Source: Cognatishimia sp. WU-CL00825
GTDB taxonomy: Bacteria; Pseudomonadota; Alphaproteobacteria; Rhodobacterales; Rhodobacteraceae
Length of the DNA stretch: 64,000 bases
NCBI RefSeq assembly: GCF_040364665.1
Contig: NZ_BAABWX010000006.1
Location: 1 to 64,000 of the forward strand
Direction: 5' to 3'
Of this stretch, positions 30,307 to 39,174 are shown in pieces. The position numbers were made by a program, and so were the translations under genes. Numbering within the stretch: the first letter of the stretch is position 1; every line of letters starts with the position of its first letter. Under the pieces are notes generated by a model, which was not told the origin of the DNA, did no database searches, and saw only the letters and a program-made list of their open reading frames with translations.

Positions 30307-30983
30307 ACGGTCTCCGTCTCTGTTGGCGCCGTGTGACGGTTCACTCGGTTGGTGACGCCTTTGAGAGCAATTTCAGAAAAGGCTGTGATCGCAAGGTAGA
30401 ACAACGCCCCATAGCAGTAGTAAAACAGCGGGTCGTGTTTGACACCGGCCGCAAGGGACGATTTGCGCATCAATTCTTCCAACCCGATCACCGAGACCAG
30501 CGATGTTTCCTTGAGCAAAATAAGCCAGAGGTTGCTTAGCCCCGGCAGCGCCCGTTGCATGAGTTGGGGAAAGATGATGTGGAAAAACGATTGGACACCG
30601 CTTAGCCCCAAAGAGTGCCCCGCCTCGAATTGGCCCTTGGGGATTGCTTCGAACGCGCCCCTCAGGACCTCGTAGGAATAGGCGGCAAACACCAGCCCAA
30701 GCGCCAGAACACCGGCAAAGAACGGGCTAAGTTCTGTGTATTTCCCGAAGAGTTTTGTCAGGACCACCGCCGCCCCGAAGAATGTCAGGAAAATCACCAG
30801 AATTTCGGGAATGCCGCGAATAACCGTGGAATAGACGCGGATAAATCCGTTGATGAATCGGTTCTTTAGCTGACTGAGCAAAAGAAACATCGTTGCCGTG
30901 CTCAGGGCGAAAACGGCACTGAGGATCCCCAGAGCAAGCGTAACGCCAGCGCCAATCAAGAGTTGTAACGTATAGTCGGGCAT
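30303..30983 (-). CDS. polar amino-acid ABC transporter permease
   Basis: 226 residues, HisQ-type, with VYSTVIRGIPEILVIFLTFFG and YSYEVLRGAFEAIPKGQFEAGHSLGLSGVQSFFHIIFPQ (the EAA-like ATPase contact). Follows the SBP gene by 41 bases. Confidence 0.9.
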   Translation of the reverse strand: MPDYTLQLLIGAGVTLALGILSAVFALSTATMFLLLSQLKNRFINGFIRVYSTVIRGIPEILVIFLTFFGAAVVLTKLFGKYTELSPFFAGVLALGLVFAAYSYEVLRGAFEAIPKGQFEAGHSLGLSGVQSFFHIIFPQLMQRALPGLSNLWLILLKETSLVSVIGLEELMRKSSLAAGVKHDPLFYYCYGALFYLAITAFSEIALKGVTNRVNRHTAPTETETV

Positions 30984-31024
30984 AAAGTGTTCCCATTCCT
31001 ATCTGAAAGGCGCTGGCAGGAGGT

Positions 31025-31786
31025 TTAGTAGATGTCGCGGCCAAAGAACTTTTCGCTGATCTCTTGGTATTGGCCACTTTCACGAATGGCCGCGATTCCG
31101 GCATTCAGCTTGTCGCGCAGATCGGTGTCCTCTTTCCGGATGGCAATGGCGATCCCGTCACCAAGCTTCACTTCCGGACCAGTCCAATCGAAACCTTGGC
31201 CCGTTTCACTGGCCATGAAGCCTTCGGTCAGTGCTATGACTTCACCCAACAAGGCGTCCAAACGTCCCGCCGCAAGATCCAGATTGGCCTGATCCTGAGT
31301 ATCATAGAGTTGGACGGTGGATGTTGCGCCATAGGTCGCTTCAAGATGATCCGCCTGAACAGAACCACGCTGAGCGCCTACAGTTTTGCCTGTTAGCCCC
31401 GCGACCGAAATCTCGATGTCCGATCCCTTGGCTGCCAAAAACTGCGACGGTGTCTGGTAAAGCTTATCGGTGAAATCGACTTGCTTGCGGCGTTCTTCAG
31501 TGGCAAACATTGAGGCCGAGATTGCGTTAAACTTACCGATCAACAGGCCGGGAATCAGACCATCCCATGCCTGAGCCGTAAACTCGCAATCCAATCCGGA
31601 CGCCTCGCAGACCGCCAGCGAAATCTCGACATCAAAGCCAACAATCTCACCAGAGTCGTTCTTGTAGTTAAAGGGGGGATATTCGGCATCCGCTGCCAAC
31701 ATAATTTTGTCTGCTGCGGCTGGAAGCGCCGACGCAAGGCTCATAACTGCGGCGCAAGCGGCAGCCAAAAACGTTCTCTTTTTCAT
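31025..31786 (-). CDS. amino-acid ABC transporter substrate-binding protein (SBP family 3)
   Basis: 253 residues from ATG 31786, preceded by GGAG; a start four codons upstream would destroy that spacing. Signal peptide MKKRTFLAAACAAVMSLASA through about residue 25. Family-3 pattern AEYPPFNYKNDSGEIVGFDVEISLAVC, VDFTDKLYQTPSQFLAAKG, GKTVGAQRGSVQADHL. In this setting it probably binds arginine, agmatine or another guanidino compound; inference only. Confidence 0.9.
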   Translation of the reverse strand: MKKRTFLAAACAAVMSLASALPAAADKIMLAADAEYPPFNYKNDSGEIVGFDVEISLAVCEASGLDCEFTAQAWDGLIPGLLIGKFNAISASMFATEERRKQVDFTDKLYQTPSQFLAAKGSDIEISVAGLTGKTVGAQRGSVQADHLEATYGATSTVQLYDTQDQANLDLAAGRLDALLGEVIALTEGFMASETGQGFDWTGPEVKLGDGIAIAIRKEDTDLRDKLNAGIAAIRESGQYQEISEKFFGRDIY

Positions 31787-31818
31787 GTTTTTCTCCATGT
31801 TGTATGTAGACTTGATGA

Positions 31819-33138
31819 TTATTCGAAGGTCTTAAGCGCCTCCGCGAAAGCTTGGACCGTTGCCTCGACATCCTGATGGTCATGTCCAAGCGTGCTGCAA
31901 TTGTGTAGGGTGTTGGACGGGCTGACATAGACGCCAAAGCCCCTCAAGTGATTGGCAAAGCGTGCAAATTTTGCGCTGTCTGCATGTAGGCAATAATCTC
32001 GGAAATCCGTGAGTTCAGGCCGATCCGTGAAATAGAATTGGAACAGAGATCCAACCGATTGAACAAGGATTTGATGACGGTTCTGTTTGGCAATAACTTC
32101 GTTGATACCTTCAACCGTCGCCTGGCCTATTTCAGTGAGATGCTTGAATCCGGCATTACGATTGGCCGCCAAAGCCTTCGTTCCGGCAAGTCCCGCCGAC
32201 ACACCAACGCGATGCGCATTGAAGGTGCCGAAATGCATAACCTTGCCCCAGCCAAGCCCATCCATGAGCTCATGCGAGGCACAAATAGCAGCCAGCGGGA
32301 AGCCATGTCCGATTGCTTTGCCATAGGTGACGATGTCAGGTTCCAACCCGTACATCTCGATGCAGCCGCCCGGAGCCACACGGAAACCGGTGACAGTTTC
32401 ATCCAGATAGAACAGCACGTCATATTCGCGGCACAGCTCTTGCATGCGCTGCAGGTAACCGTCCTTGGGGCGGATGACGCCGATATTCGCCATTACACCT
32501 TCGGTAGCGACGCAGGCGATCTCGCGACCGCGATCCTTGAATAAACGTTCCAGCGCCTCGATGTTGTTCCAAGGCAGAACAATCGTATCCTCGACGGCGC
32601 CATGCGGAATACCCGAGCTGTCGACGATGCCAACAGGGGAGTTTTCGTGCCCCAGCGTCGTGACGGGCTGTGGGTTTGTCGTGAGCAGAAGAGAATCCGC
32701 CCAACCGTGGTAATGGCCCTCGAACTTCACGATTTTCTTGCGCCCGGTATGTCCGCGCGCAAGACGAATGGCCGCCATACAAGCCTCGGTGCCGCTATTG
32801 GCAAAACGCACCTTTTCGGCCACCGAAACCATATCAACGATCAACTCGGCGTATTCGATCTCTTCGGGGATGGCGGCGGCATAATGCGCGCCTGTGGCCA
32901 CGGCACGGCTGGCGGCCTCGACCACTGCGGGATGTGCATGGCCGGTGGACAGCGCGCCAAAGGCGTTCATCCAGTCGATATAGCTTTCGCCATCGACATC
33001 ATAGAGCCTGCACCCTTCGGCGCGCTCAATATAGGGCGGATAAGGCTTGAAAACGCGCGGCCCACGAGAGGCAGAATTGCCCCCGTCGACCAATACTTTT
33101 TCCGCCCGTTCAGAAAGCGCTTGGGAATGCTGGCCCAT
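31819..33138 (-). CDS. class III aminotransferase (glutamate-1-semialdehyde aminomutase-like)
   Basis: 439 residues, PLP fold type I. FANSGTEACMAAIRLARGHTGR binds the PLP phosphate and ring, KFEGHYHGWAD is typical of the GSAM branch, LDETVTGFR carries the ring-nitrogen Asp, and VTYGKAIGHGFPLAA holds the Schiff-base Lys. The sequence is closest to GSAM-like omega-aminotransferases rather than hemL itself; a heme role is unlikely inside a catabolic transporter operon. It could move an omega-amino group from the ureohydrolase product to an oxoacid. Four bases downstream of the ureohydrolase gene. Confidence 0.87.
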   Translation of the reverse strand: MGQHSQALSERAEKVLVDGGNSASRGPRVFKPYPPYIERAEGCRLYDVDGESYIDWMNAFGALSTGHAHPAVVEAASRAVATGAHYAAAIPEEIEYAELIVDMVSVAEKVRFANSGTEACMAAIRLARGHTGRKKIVKFEGHYHGWADSLLLTTNPQPVTTLGHENSPVGIVDSSGIPHGAVEDTIVLPWNNIEALERLFKDRGREIACVATEGVMANIGVIRPKDGYLQRMQELCREYDVLFYLDETVTGFRVAPGGCIEMYGLEPDIVTYGKAIGHGFPLAAICASHELMDGLGWGKVMHFGTFNAHRVGVSAGLAGTKALAANRNAGFKHLTEIGQATVEGINEVIAKQNRHQILVQSVGSLFQFYFTDRPELTDFRDYCLHADSAKFARFANHLRGFGVYVSPSNTLHNCSTLGHDHQDVEATVQAFAEALKTFE

Positions 33139-33142
33139 GATC

Positions 33143-34123
33143 TTAGCCCGCCTTGTTGCGGTCGACGCAATCGGCCATCAGGCACATCAGCTCGAACATC
33201 ACAGTTGCCGCGATCAGTGCGGTGCCGCCAGAGGGGTCAAAGGGTGGCGATACTTCAACAATATCCGCGCCGATGATGTTGAGGTCTTTCAGGGACCGCA
33301 CCATTTTCAACGCTTCATAACTTGTGATGCCGCCGATTTCCGGCGTGCCCGTGCCGGGTGCAAAGGCCGGATCAAGGCTGTCGATGTCAAAGGTCACATA
33401 AACGGGCGTGTCCCCAACAATGTCGGTGGCTTCCTTCATCGCCGCAACGATGCCCATGTCATAGAGCTCATCGATTGTGATGACCCGCATCCCGTGATCA
33501 TAGCTGAACTTCCACAGGTCGGGCACAATCGTGCCGCCGCGAATGCCGATCTGAACCGATTTTTTGGGGTCGATCAAACCTTCATTCACAGCAGCACTGA
33601 ACGAGGACCCATGATGGTGTTCCGACCCCTGATACATACCACCCGTGTCGCAGTGAGCGTCAATTTGAACCAATGCAACGGGGCCGTCTTTGGCCATCGC
33701 GCGCAGAATTGGAAGGGTCATCGAATGGTCCCCGCCCACGGCCAGCGGGAGAGCACCGGCTTCTTTTATCTCAGCAAAATAGCTCTCGATTTCCTTGTGT
33801 GCATGCTCCAACTCGAACGGCATCACCGGCCATGCATCACCGATATCGCCAATTCGCGCCTTCTCATAAGGCGCAGCGCCCGTGGCTTGGTTGTAGCAGC
33901 GCATCATGGTGGACTGGATGCGCACATCGCGCGGACCAAGGCGTGTTCCGGTACGATTGGTCACGCCCCCATCATAGGGAACACCACACATCGCAATATC
34001 TAGGTCGGAGAGATTCTCGGTGAACGGCGCGCGCATGAAGCTCGGGATACCAGTGAAGCGCGGGTGGGACTTGGGATCTGCAAGTTCTGGGAATTGTGAG
34101 AGCATCTGACGGCGAAAGTTCAT
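33143..34123 (-). CDS. arginase/agmatinase-family ureohydrolase
   Basis: 326 residues. All binuclear Mn-site residues of the family are visible: His133 (GGDHS), Asp155, His157 and Asp159 (DAHCD), Asp246 and Asp248 (DIDSLDPAFAPGTGTPE). It hydrolyses a guanidino group, releasing urea. The agmatinase/guanidinobutyrase/guanidinopropionase branch and the recently described guanidinases share this sequence pattern, so the exact substrate cannot be read off. First gene of the unit, divergent from a GntR regulator. Confidence 0.88.
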   Translation of the reverse strand: MNFRRQMLSQFPELADPKSHPRFTGIPSFMRAPFTENLSDLDIAMCGVPYDGGVTNRTGTRLGPRDVRIQSTMMRCYNQATGAAPYEKARIGDIGDAWPVMPFELEHAHKEIESYFAEIKEAGALPLAVGGDHSMTLPILRAMAKDGPVALVQIDAHCDTGGMYQGSEHHHGSSFSAAVNEGLIDPKKSVQIGIRGGTIVPDLWKFSYDHGMRVITIDELYDMGIVAAMKEATDIVGDTPVYVTFDIDSLDPAFAPGTGTPEIGGITSYEALKMVRSLKDLNIIGADIVEVSPPFDPSGGTALIAATVMFELMCLMADCVDRNKAG

Positions 34124-34179
34124 GAGTAACCTCTAGAGTTTGATGGCGTGTCGACGCAATTGAACGTCCAATATCGTCA

Positions 34180-34193
34180 TTTGATATATCAAA
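34180..34193. promoter_or_regulatory. candidate GntR operator (14-bp perfect palindrome)
   Basis: TTTGATATATCAAA reads identically on both strands and sits in the 217-base region between the divergent ureohydrolase and GntR genes. Size and AT-rich core fit FCD-type GntR operators. It is 57 bases upstream of the ureohydrolase ATG. Confidence 0.5.
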
Positions 34194-34340
34194 AAATGAA
34201 TTATGGAAGATATTTTTTCATTTTTTTTCGATTACTCTTTGACCATGGCGCCCGGTTCATAGACATTCACGCATAGGAAATATGGTTGAACAGACCGTTA
34301 CTTTGCCAAGGAAACGGTCGATCAACTCACGAGGATGCAC

Positions 34341-35000
34341 ATGCAAGCCACTGAACAAAAACATAAACTGACGTCGACCAAACTTGCTGACGACCTGCGT
34401 CAGCGCATAGTGAAAGGCGAGTTGGCACCCGAGATTCGGTTGCGGCAAAGAGAGATTGCAGCGTACTACGACGTCAGCGGCATGTCGGCGCGCGACGCGG
34501 TGAAAATTCTGCTCAAAGAGGGATTCGCGACCCAGGAAGGCGCGAAGACTGTGGTTGTCTCGCCGCTATCCGCGATGGATTTTCTTGAGATCATGGAGCT
34601 GCGCCTGATGTTAGAGCCGCGCGCCTTAGAGCTGTCGGGGCCGCGACTGTCATCAAAGGTGTTTACAGAACTGCGCGAAATTCTCGGCGATGAAACCTCT
34701 GACTGGACACCGCTGGAAACTGCGGAACGGCATTGGGCGTTTCACGAATTGCTATACAGTCGCGCGTCGCGGCCAAGGTCCGCGGCCATCCTGCAAACTC
34801 TTAACGGGCATCTTGTGCGTTATATGCTCCCGCTTTGGACAAGTGTCGGTATCGGTGAAAACTGGCGTCCCCACCATCTGCGCCTTGTCGAACAAGTTGA
34901 GGCAGGTGCCTATAAGGATGCCTCTGAAGAGCTTAGAACTGACCTTATGCAAACGAAGACGCGTGTTCTGGAAAACTTGGCCATTGACCCGGTTCCTTAA
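34341..35000 (+). CDS. GntR-family (FCD) transcriptional regulator
   Basis: 219 residues from ATG 34341, with GAGG seven bases upstream; ATG 34335 would sit on top of that site. Winged helix at about 8-75 (TSTKLADDLRQRIVKGELAP, LRQREIAAYYDVSGMSARDAVKILLKEG), then FCD (MELRLMLEPRALEL, WAFHELLYS, HHLRLVEQVEAG). Divergent from and probably controlling the guanidino/amino-acid unit. Confidence 0.87.
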   Translation: MQATEQKHKLTSTKLADDLRQRIVKGELAPEIRLRQREIAAYYDVSGMSARDAVKILLKEGFATQEGAKTVVVSPLSAMDFLEIMELRLMLEPRALELSGPRLSSKVFTELREILGDETSDWTPLETAERHWAFHELLYSRASRPRSAAILQTLNGHLVRYMLPLWTSVGIGENWRPHHLRLVEQVEAGAYKDASEELRTDLMQTKTRVLENLAIDPVP

Positions 35001-35066
35001 GACCTCTCATCACGTCAAAGGGCCTTTGGCAACTATGACAACCCATGAGCTGTGGGGGCATAGCCG

Positions 35067-35080
35067 GGAGCGAAAGCTCC
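35067..35080. terminator. short hairpin between convergent genes
   Basis: GGAGC and GCTCC pair around a GAAA tetraloop between the ends of the GntR (+) and response-regulator (-) genes. No T run. Possibly a weak bidirectional terminator. Confidence 0.3.
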
Positions 35081-35095
35081 GCTCGTCCGCTATCT

Positions 35096-36151
35096 CTATT
35101 CCCCCACAGCCACCTTGTCGTCGCGCATTTCGGCTTTGAGAAGGGCGGCATAGGTTTCGCGGTCGGCTTGGGTGCTGGTGCCGTCGGCCTTGAGCACACG
35201 TGCGGACATTTGCAGGATTTCGTGGTAGCTGACCGAGCGGGCCTCGGCCCGTGCGACGGCGTTTTGCAGGCTGGTTAGGCTGCCGGCGCGGGTCAGCGAG
35301 ATCAGCGAGACCGGCTCGCCAGCGCAGATCTGGACGGTAACGCCGGAAATGCGGGTGGCGGTCATGTCGCGCACCTTGCGGTTGAGAGTCTTTTCCAGCT
35401 CGAATTGCGAAAACGGTTTGCGGCTGCTGGTGGCGCAGGCAAAGACGCCATTGCCACGATAGGTCACCAGATCGGAGTGTTCGCCGTAGAGTTCGGTCAG
35501 CTGTTGGCCGATTTCAGTCAGCAACTGGCGAAAGCCAATGCGCGAGATGTTGCGAAAGACTTTTTCAACGTTCAGGATCTTGATGGCAAAAACGCTGGTC
35601 ATCAGCATTTTCATGCGCGACAGCTGTAGCAGGTAGTTTTCAAACGACACATAGCCAACCAGCCGTTCGATGCCGAGGATTTCGACGGGTTCAGACAGGC
35701 TGTGTTCAAAACTGCGGTTCAGATCGCTTTTGAGATTGCTGATCTCTTCGTAGCGGCGCTGCATGCGCGCCTGTTGCTGGATCAGACGTTCGGCGTTTTG
35801 CAGGCGGCTAGTGAGTTCGAGGAACTCAAAGGGTTTGGTGATGTAATCGGTGGCACCGGCCAGAAAGGCTTTGTCGACAAATTTCTTTTGCGCCATGGCG
35901 GTGAGCATCAGAATTGGGGTGTCTTCATAGTCTTTATGGTGGCGCAGGCGCTCGCAAAGCTCGATGCCATCCATCTCGGGCATCTGGATATCAAGCAGGA
36001 AACAGTCAAATTTTGAGGGGCTGCTGGCGCAGGCAGACAGGGCTTCGATGCCCGAACTTGCGGTCCAGATCACGTGATCTGTCTCGGCCTCAATCGAGGT
36101 CGCTAAAAGCTCTCTGATGTTCTCATCGTCGTCGACGGCAAGTATGCGCAT
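35096..36151 (-). CDS. response regulator with receiver and degenerate GGDEF-like output domain
   Basis: 351 residues from ATG 36151 (MRILAVDDDE); an in-frame ATG four codons upstream is the alternative. Receiver domain 1-120 with acidic pocket Asp7/Asp8, phosphoacceptor Asp54 (FLLDIQMPEMDG) and Lys in DYITKPFEF, so it should be phosphorylated. A coiled linker (about 120-160) leads to a C-terminal region that looks like a nucleotide-cyclase fold, but the active motif reads GNGVF instead of GGDEF, so no diguanylate cyclase activity is expected. Divergent from flaF; a role in motility control is plausible. Its 3' end is duplicated in decayed form at 27592-27744. Confidence 0.82.
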   Translation of the reverse strand: MRILAVDDDENIRELLATSIEAETDHVIWTASSGIEALSACASSPSKFDCFLLDIQMPEMDGIELCERLRHHKDYEDTPILMLTAMAQKKFVDKAFLAGATDYITKPFEFLELTSRLQNAERLIQQQARMQRRYEEISNLKSDLNRSFEHSLSEPVEILGIERLVGYVSFENYLLQLSRMKMLMTSVFAIKILNVEKVFRNISRIGFRQLLTEIGQQLTELYGEHSDLVTYRGNGVFACATSSRKPFSQFELEKTLNRKVRDMTATRISGVTVQICAGEPVSLISLTRAGSLTSLQNAVARAEARSVSYHEILQMSARVLKADGTSTQADRETYAALLKAEMRDDKVAVGE

Positions 36152-36391
36152 GGCCTCATCCATTCCAAGGGGTGCAACCGAAACGAGAGGCCTAATTGAG
36201 TGCTTCTGCACCTGACCGCTTGCTTATTGGTTACTCAGTACGGAAAAACACAGTTATTTGGTGAGTTTGGCAGGAAATGGGCGAATTGCGGGCGAAATGT
36301 GGCGAATATCCTGTGAGTTGAGCAACGGTTCGGTGACGAAATTGAAACAATCGTTAATATTTGACAAATTTTCCGGGTTTTGAGGCAAGGA

Positions 36392-36406
36392 TTAATCCCC
36401 CTTTAA
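36392..36406. promoter_or_regulatory. CtrA-type site before flaF
   Basis: TTAATCCCCCTTTAA followed by C: an exact TTAA-N7-TTAAC. It lies 61-75 bases upstream of the flaF ATG in the 315-base gap shared with the response regulator. The same gap holds an isolated TTGACA (36361-36366) without a good -10. Confidence 0.65.
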
Positions 36407-36466
36407 CCTCGCTGGGCTAGTTTGTTCTTGTGAGGCAAATAAAAAAATAGTTCGAAAGAAACTTAA

Positions 36467-36865
36467 ATGAGCATAACCGCATATAAGCGGACGATATCTG
36501 ACACAGAATCTCCGCGACAAATAGAACGGCGTGTGTTTACCAGTGTTACGGCAGAAATAGAGCAAAAATACCTCGCCTTTGATCAGGCGGAAAACGGCGG
36601 CGAAAAGCTACGCATTTTGGCAGAAGGTCTGCGAGACGCGCTTTGGCGTAACCAACAGGTATGGAATGCGATCCGTGGCGATCTGATTGAACCAGGCAAC
36701 GCGCTTCCCCCAGATCTAAAAGCCGGATTGATTTCTTTGTCGTTGTGGGTTGATACTCATACGCAGGGCGTCATGGGTGGCACTCTGAAAGTGAAACCAT
36801 TGCTGGATATCAACCGCAGTATTATTCGCGGGCTAGAAGGCAATCCGATGCATGTCATGGAGTAG
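36467..36865 (+). CDS. flaF: flagellin biosynthesis regulator FlaF
   Basis: 132 residues. Alphaproteobacterial FlaF pattern: YKRTISDTESPRQIERRVFTSVT, then ALWRNQQVWNAIRGDL and LSLWVDTHTQGVMGG. FlaF promotes flagellin synthesis or secretion and acts with FlbT, encoded immediately downstream with a 3-base gap. Cytoplasmic. Confidence 0.92.
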   Translation: MSITAYKRTISDTESPRQIERRVFTSVTAEIEQKYLAFDQAENGGEKLRILAEGLRDALWRNQQVWNAIRGDLIEPGNALPPDLKAGLISLSLWVDTHTQGVMGGTLKVKPLLDINRSIIRGLEGNPMHVME

Positions 36866-36868
36866 GGC

Positions 36869-37285
36869 TTGGCACTTCGTCTAACGCTGAAACCAAATGA
36901 AAAAATCGTCATTAACGGTTGTGTCATTCGCAATGCTGATCGGCGCCAGATGCTGACCATTGAAAACCACGCAGATATTGTGCGTGGGGTCGACCTGTTA
37001 GACGAGTCCGAGGCCGGGTCTCCGGTTAAAAAAGTGTATTACTTTATTCAGGCTGCCTTATTAAAGCCAGATATTCGTGATGAACTAGTGCCGGTGATCC
37101 AGAAAGATCTGGCAAGCCTTGTGCCGATTTTCCATGAGGAAATAGGCGGACATATTTTTGAAGCGGCGACGCATGTGTCGTGTCGTGACTTTTATAAAGC
37201 CATGCGGGCCCTGCGCCCGTTGATCAAATACGAGGCACGCCTGCTGGATATGATCAATGGCAAAACGGTTGCCGCCGCGGAGTAG
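36869..37285 (+). CDS. flbT: flagellin translational repressor FlbT
   Basis: 138 residues, start TTG 36869: MALRLTLKPNEKIVINGCVIRNADRR is the conserved FlbT N-terminus, and no ATG exists in the right place. FlbT represses flagellin translation through the fljK/fliC leader in Caulobacter and related bacteria. The non-ATG start and coupling to flaF probably keep its level below FlaF. Confidence 0.92.
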   Translation: MALRLTLKPNEKIVINGCVIRNADRRQMLTIENHADIVRGVDLLDESEAGSPVKKVYYFIQAALLKPDIRDELVPVIQKDLASLVPIFHEEIGGHIFEAATHVSCRDFYKAMRALRPLIKYEARLLDMINGKTVAAAE

Positions 37286-37290
37286 AGACA

Positions 37291-38115
37291 ATGGTGTTGA
37301 GTATTTCGGGATTGGGCAGCCAGATGGCGCTGAACCTGGTGGATCGCACCAAGGATCGCCAGATGGAAACCCTGCGCACCGAAGCGCAGCATCAACGTCT
37401 GGCAGATGGTTTTCGCGACCGTATTGCGTCGATTTCAACCCCAGAAGAATTCGTCAAAGACTATGAGGTTTATAGTTTTGTGATGAAGGCCTTTGATCTG
37501 GAGGATCAGATTTTTGGCAAGGGCATGATCCGTAAGGTGTTGGAAAGTGACCCGGACGATGACAGTTCGCTGGTCAACCGTCTGACCAATTCCAACTTTG
37601 ACGCGCTGCATGAGGCCATGGGATTTACCACTGGCAACGGCCCGCAAATCCCTGATTTCAGCGATACAGCCTGGCAGGATGCCATGGTTGACCGCTATTT
37701 TGTTACCACTTTTCGCAATGAAAATGCCGATCAAAATCAGACCGTTGGCACGGTTTTAGAGCTGCGCGAAAAGGTTGCAGACATCGACAGTTGGTTTGAT
37801 GTTCTGAAAGACAAAGAGATGACGGAGTTTTTTCAACGGGCTTTGTTTTTGCCAGAGGAAATGTCTGGGCTTGATGTCGATAAGCAGGCCGAGATTTTTG
37901 CGGATAAGTATGATCTTGAAAAATTGAGTGATCCGCGTGAAGTGGATCAGCTGATCACCAAGTTTATTGCGATTTCAGATATCGTTGACCCGCCACAAAC
38001 CAGCTATAACAGCGTGGCAATCACCCTGTTGAATTCTTCGATTTCCGGGCAATTTGTGCCGATCACGCTGGATATTCCGGCGGTCAACTATTCTCGGGCC
38101 AGCCTGTACCGCTAG
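37291..38115 (+). CDS. DUF1217 flagellar-associated protein
   Basis: 274 residues, no signal peptide. Features EEFVKDYEVYSFVMKAFDLEDQIFGKGMIRKVLESDPDDDSSLVNRL, typical of DUF1217 proteins found in alphaproteobacterial flagellar loci. Function not established; it is helical and may associate with the secreted structure. Starts 5 bases after flbT and ends 4 bases before the convergent fliG stop. Confidence 0.8.
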   Translation: MVLSISGLGSQMALNLVDRTKDRQMETLRTEAQHQRLADGFRDRIASISTPEEFVKDYEVYSFVMKAFDLEDQIFGKGMIRKVLESDPDDDSSLVNRLTNSNFDALHEAMGFTTGNGPQIPDFSDTAWQDAMVDRYFVTTFRNENADQNQTVGTVLELREKVADIDSWFDVLKDKEMTEFFQRALFLPEEMSGLDVDKQAEIFADKYDLEKLSDPREVDQLITKFIAISDIVDPPQTSYNSVAITLLNSSISGQFVPITLDIPAVNYSRASLYR

Positions 38116-38119
38116 GCGC

Positions 38120-39142
38120 TTATTCGATCATGTCGTCTTCGTTTTCTTCCGGCAATTCGATTTCGCCGCTGTCGGCCAATTGCAACGCGGCCTCTACCAT
38201 TTCAGACTGCGCTTCTTTCACGTCGCGGGATTTGACCGGGCCCATGGCTTGCATTTCTTCGACCAGCATGTCGCGGGATCGTGCGGGCATCGAGCTGAGG
38301 AAATGCTCGCGAACTTCTTTTTCGGCGCCGCGCAGGGCCAGGGGCAGGTTGTTGCCGGTGACTTCGCGCATGACTTTGGCCAAGGCGCTGGCTTTGAGTT
38401 TGGTCAGATCGTCAAACACAAACATTTTTTGTTTGATGGACCGCAGTTTCTCTGGAATTTTCGCCTCGAGGTCGCGTGACAGGCCTTCGAGCAGTTTGGA
38501 ATCCAGCTTGTTGAACACTTTGACCAGACGTTTTTCGGCTTCGGCTTCGGCGTTTTCACCAGCTTTGGCCAAGACTTCGCTGCGCAGACTTTCTTCGATG
38601 GCCTGAATGGCATCTGCAGGCAATTGTTCCATGGCCACCATGCGTTCGACCAGGTCAACCGAGCGGTCATGGCCAAGCAACGGCAGCACTTTGGCCACCG
38701 CATCCGGCGACAGGCGCGACAGGACAACCGCAACGGTCTGATTGTGTTCCTTGCGCAGGTAATCGGCCAGCATTTTTTCGTCGAGCTCTGACAGATCTTT
38801 CCACAGGTTGCCGGTGCTGCTGCCTTCGATTTCTTCCAGGATTTCGTTGACGCGGTCTTCGGGCAAAAAGCCCTTGAGCAAGCCGCGCGCGGCTTCGACC
38901 GAGCCGGTGATGCCACCGTAGCTGGAAACCTTTTGGCCAAATTCGCGCATGACCTCTTCGACCACTTCGGCCTGCACTTCCCCCATCGCGGAAATGGCGC
39001 GGGTGATCTTGCTGATTTCACGCGTGTCGAGCTGTTGCATCAAAGCGCTGCCACGTTCTTCGCCCAGGCAAAGGAACAGAATGGCCGATTTCTCGGGTCC
39101 GCTTAGTCGTTTGGCCCGACGGAAGGAGGCGAATTGGTTCAT
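38120..39142 (-). CDS. fliG: flagellar motor switch protein FliG
   Basis: 340 residues. N-terminal FliF-binding domain (LSGPEKSAILFLCLGEE), middle EHPQ-like region in which EHNQTVAVVLSRL replaces EHPQ, and the C-terminal torque domain (FDDLTKLKASALAKVMREV ... LALRGAEKEVREHFLSSMPARSRDMLVEEM). Cytoplasmic rotor protein. Separated from fliP by 122 bases holding a CtrA-type site and a 16-bp palindrome, so it likely has its own promoter. Confidence 0.92.
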   Translation of the reverse strand: MNQFASFRRAKRLSGPEKSAILFLCLGEERGSALMQQLDTREISKITRAISAMGEVQAEVVEEVMREFGQKVSSYGGITGSVEAARGLLKGFLPEDRVNEILEEIEGSSTGNLWKDLSELDEKMLADYLRKEHNQTVAVVLSRLSPDAVAKVLPLLGHDRSVDLVERMVAMEQLPADAIQAIEESLRSEVLAKAGENAEAEAEKRLVKVFNKLDSKLLEGLSRDLEAKIPEKLRSIKQKMFVFDDLTKLKASALAKVMREVTGNNLPLALRGAEKEVREHFLSSMPARSRDMLVEEMQAMGPVKSRDVKEAQSEMVEAALQLADSGEIELPEENEDDMIE

Positions 39143-39174
39143 TACCTGTCCCGGTCATGCACGTTGCAAGGATA

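Noticed and set aside
36361..36390. Consensus TTGACA as a sigma-70 promoter for flaF
   Set aside because: No acceptable -10 at 16-18 bases; the exact CtrA-type site nearby is the better regulatory candidate.
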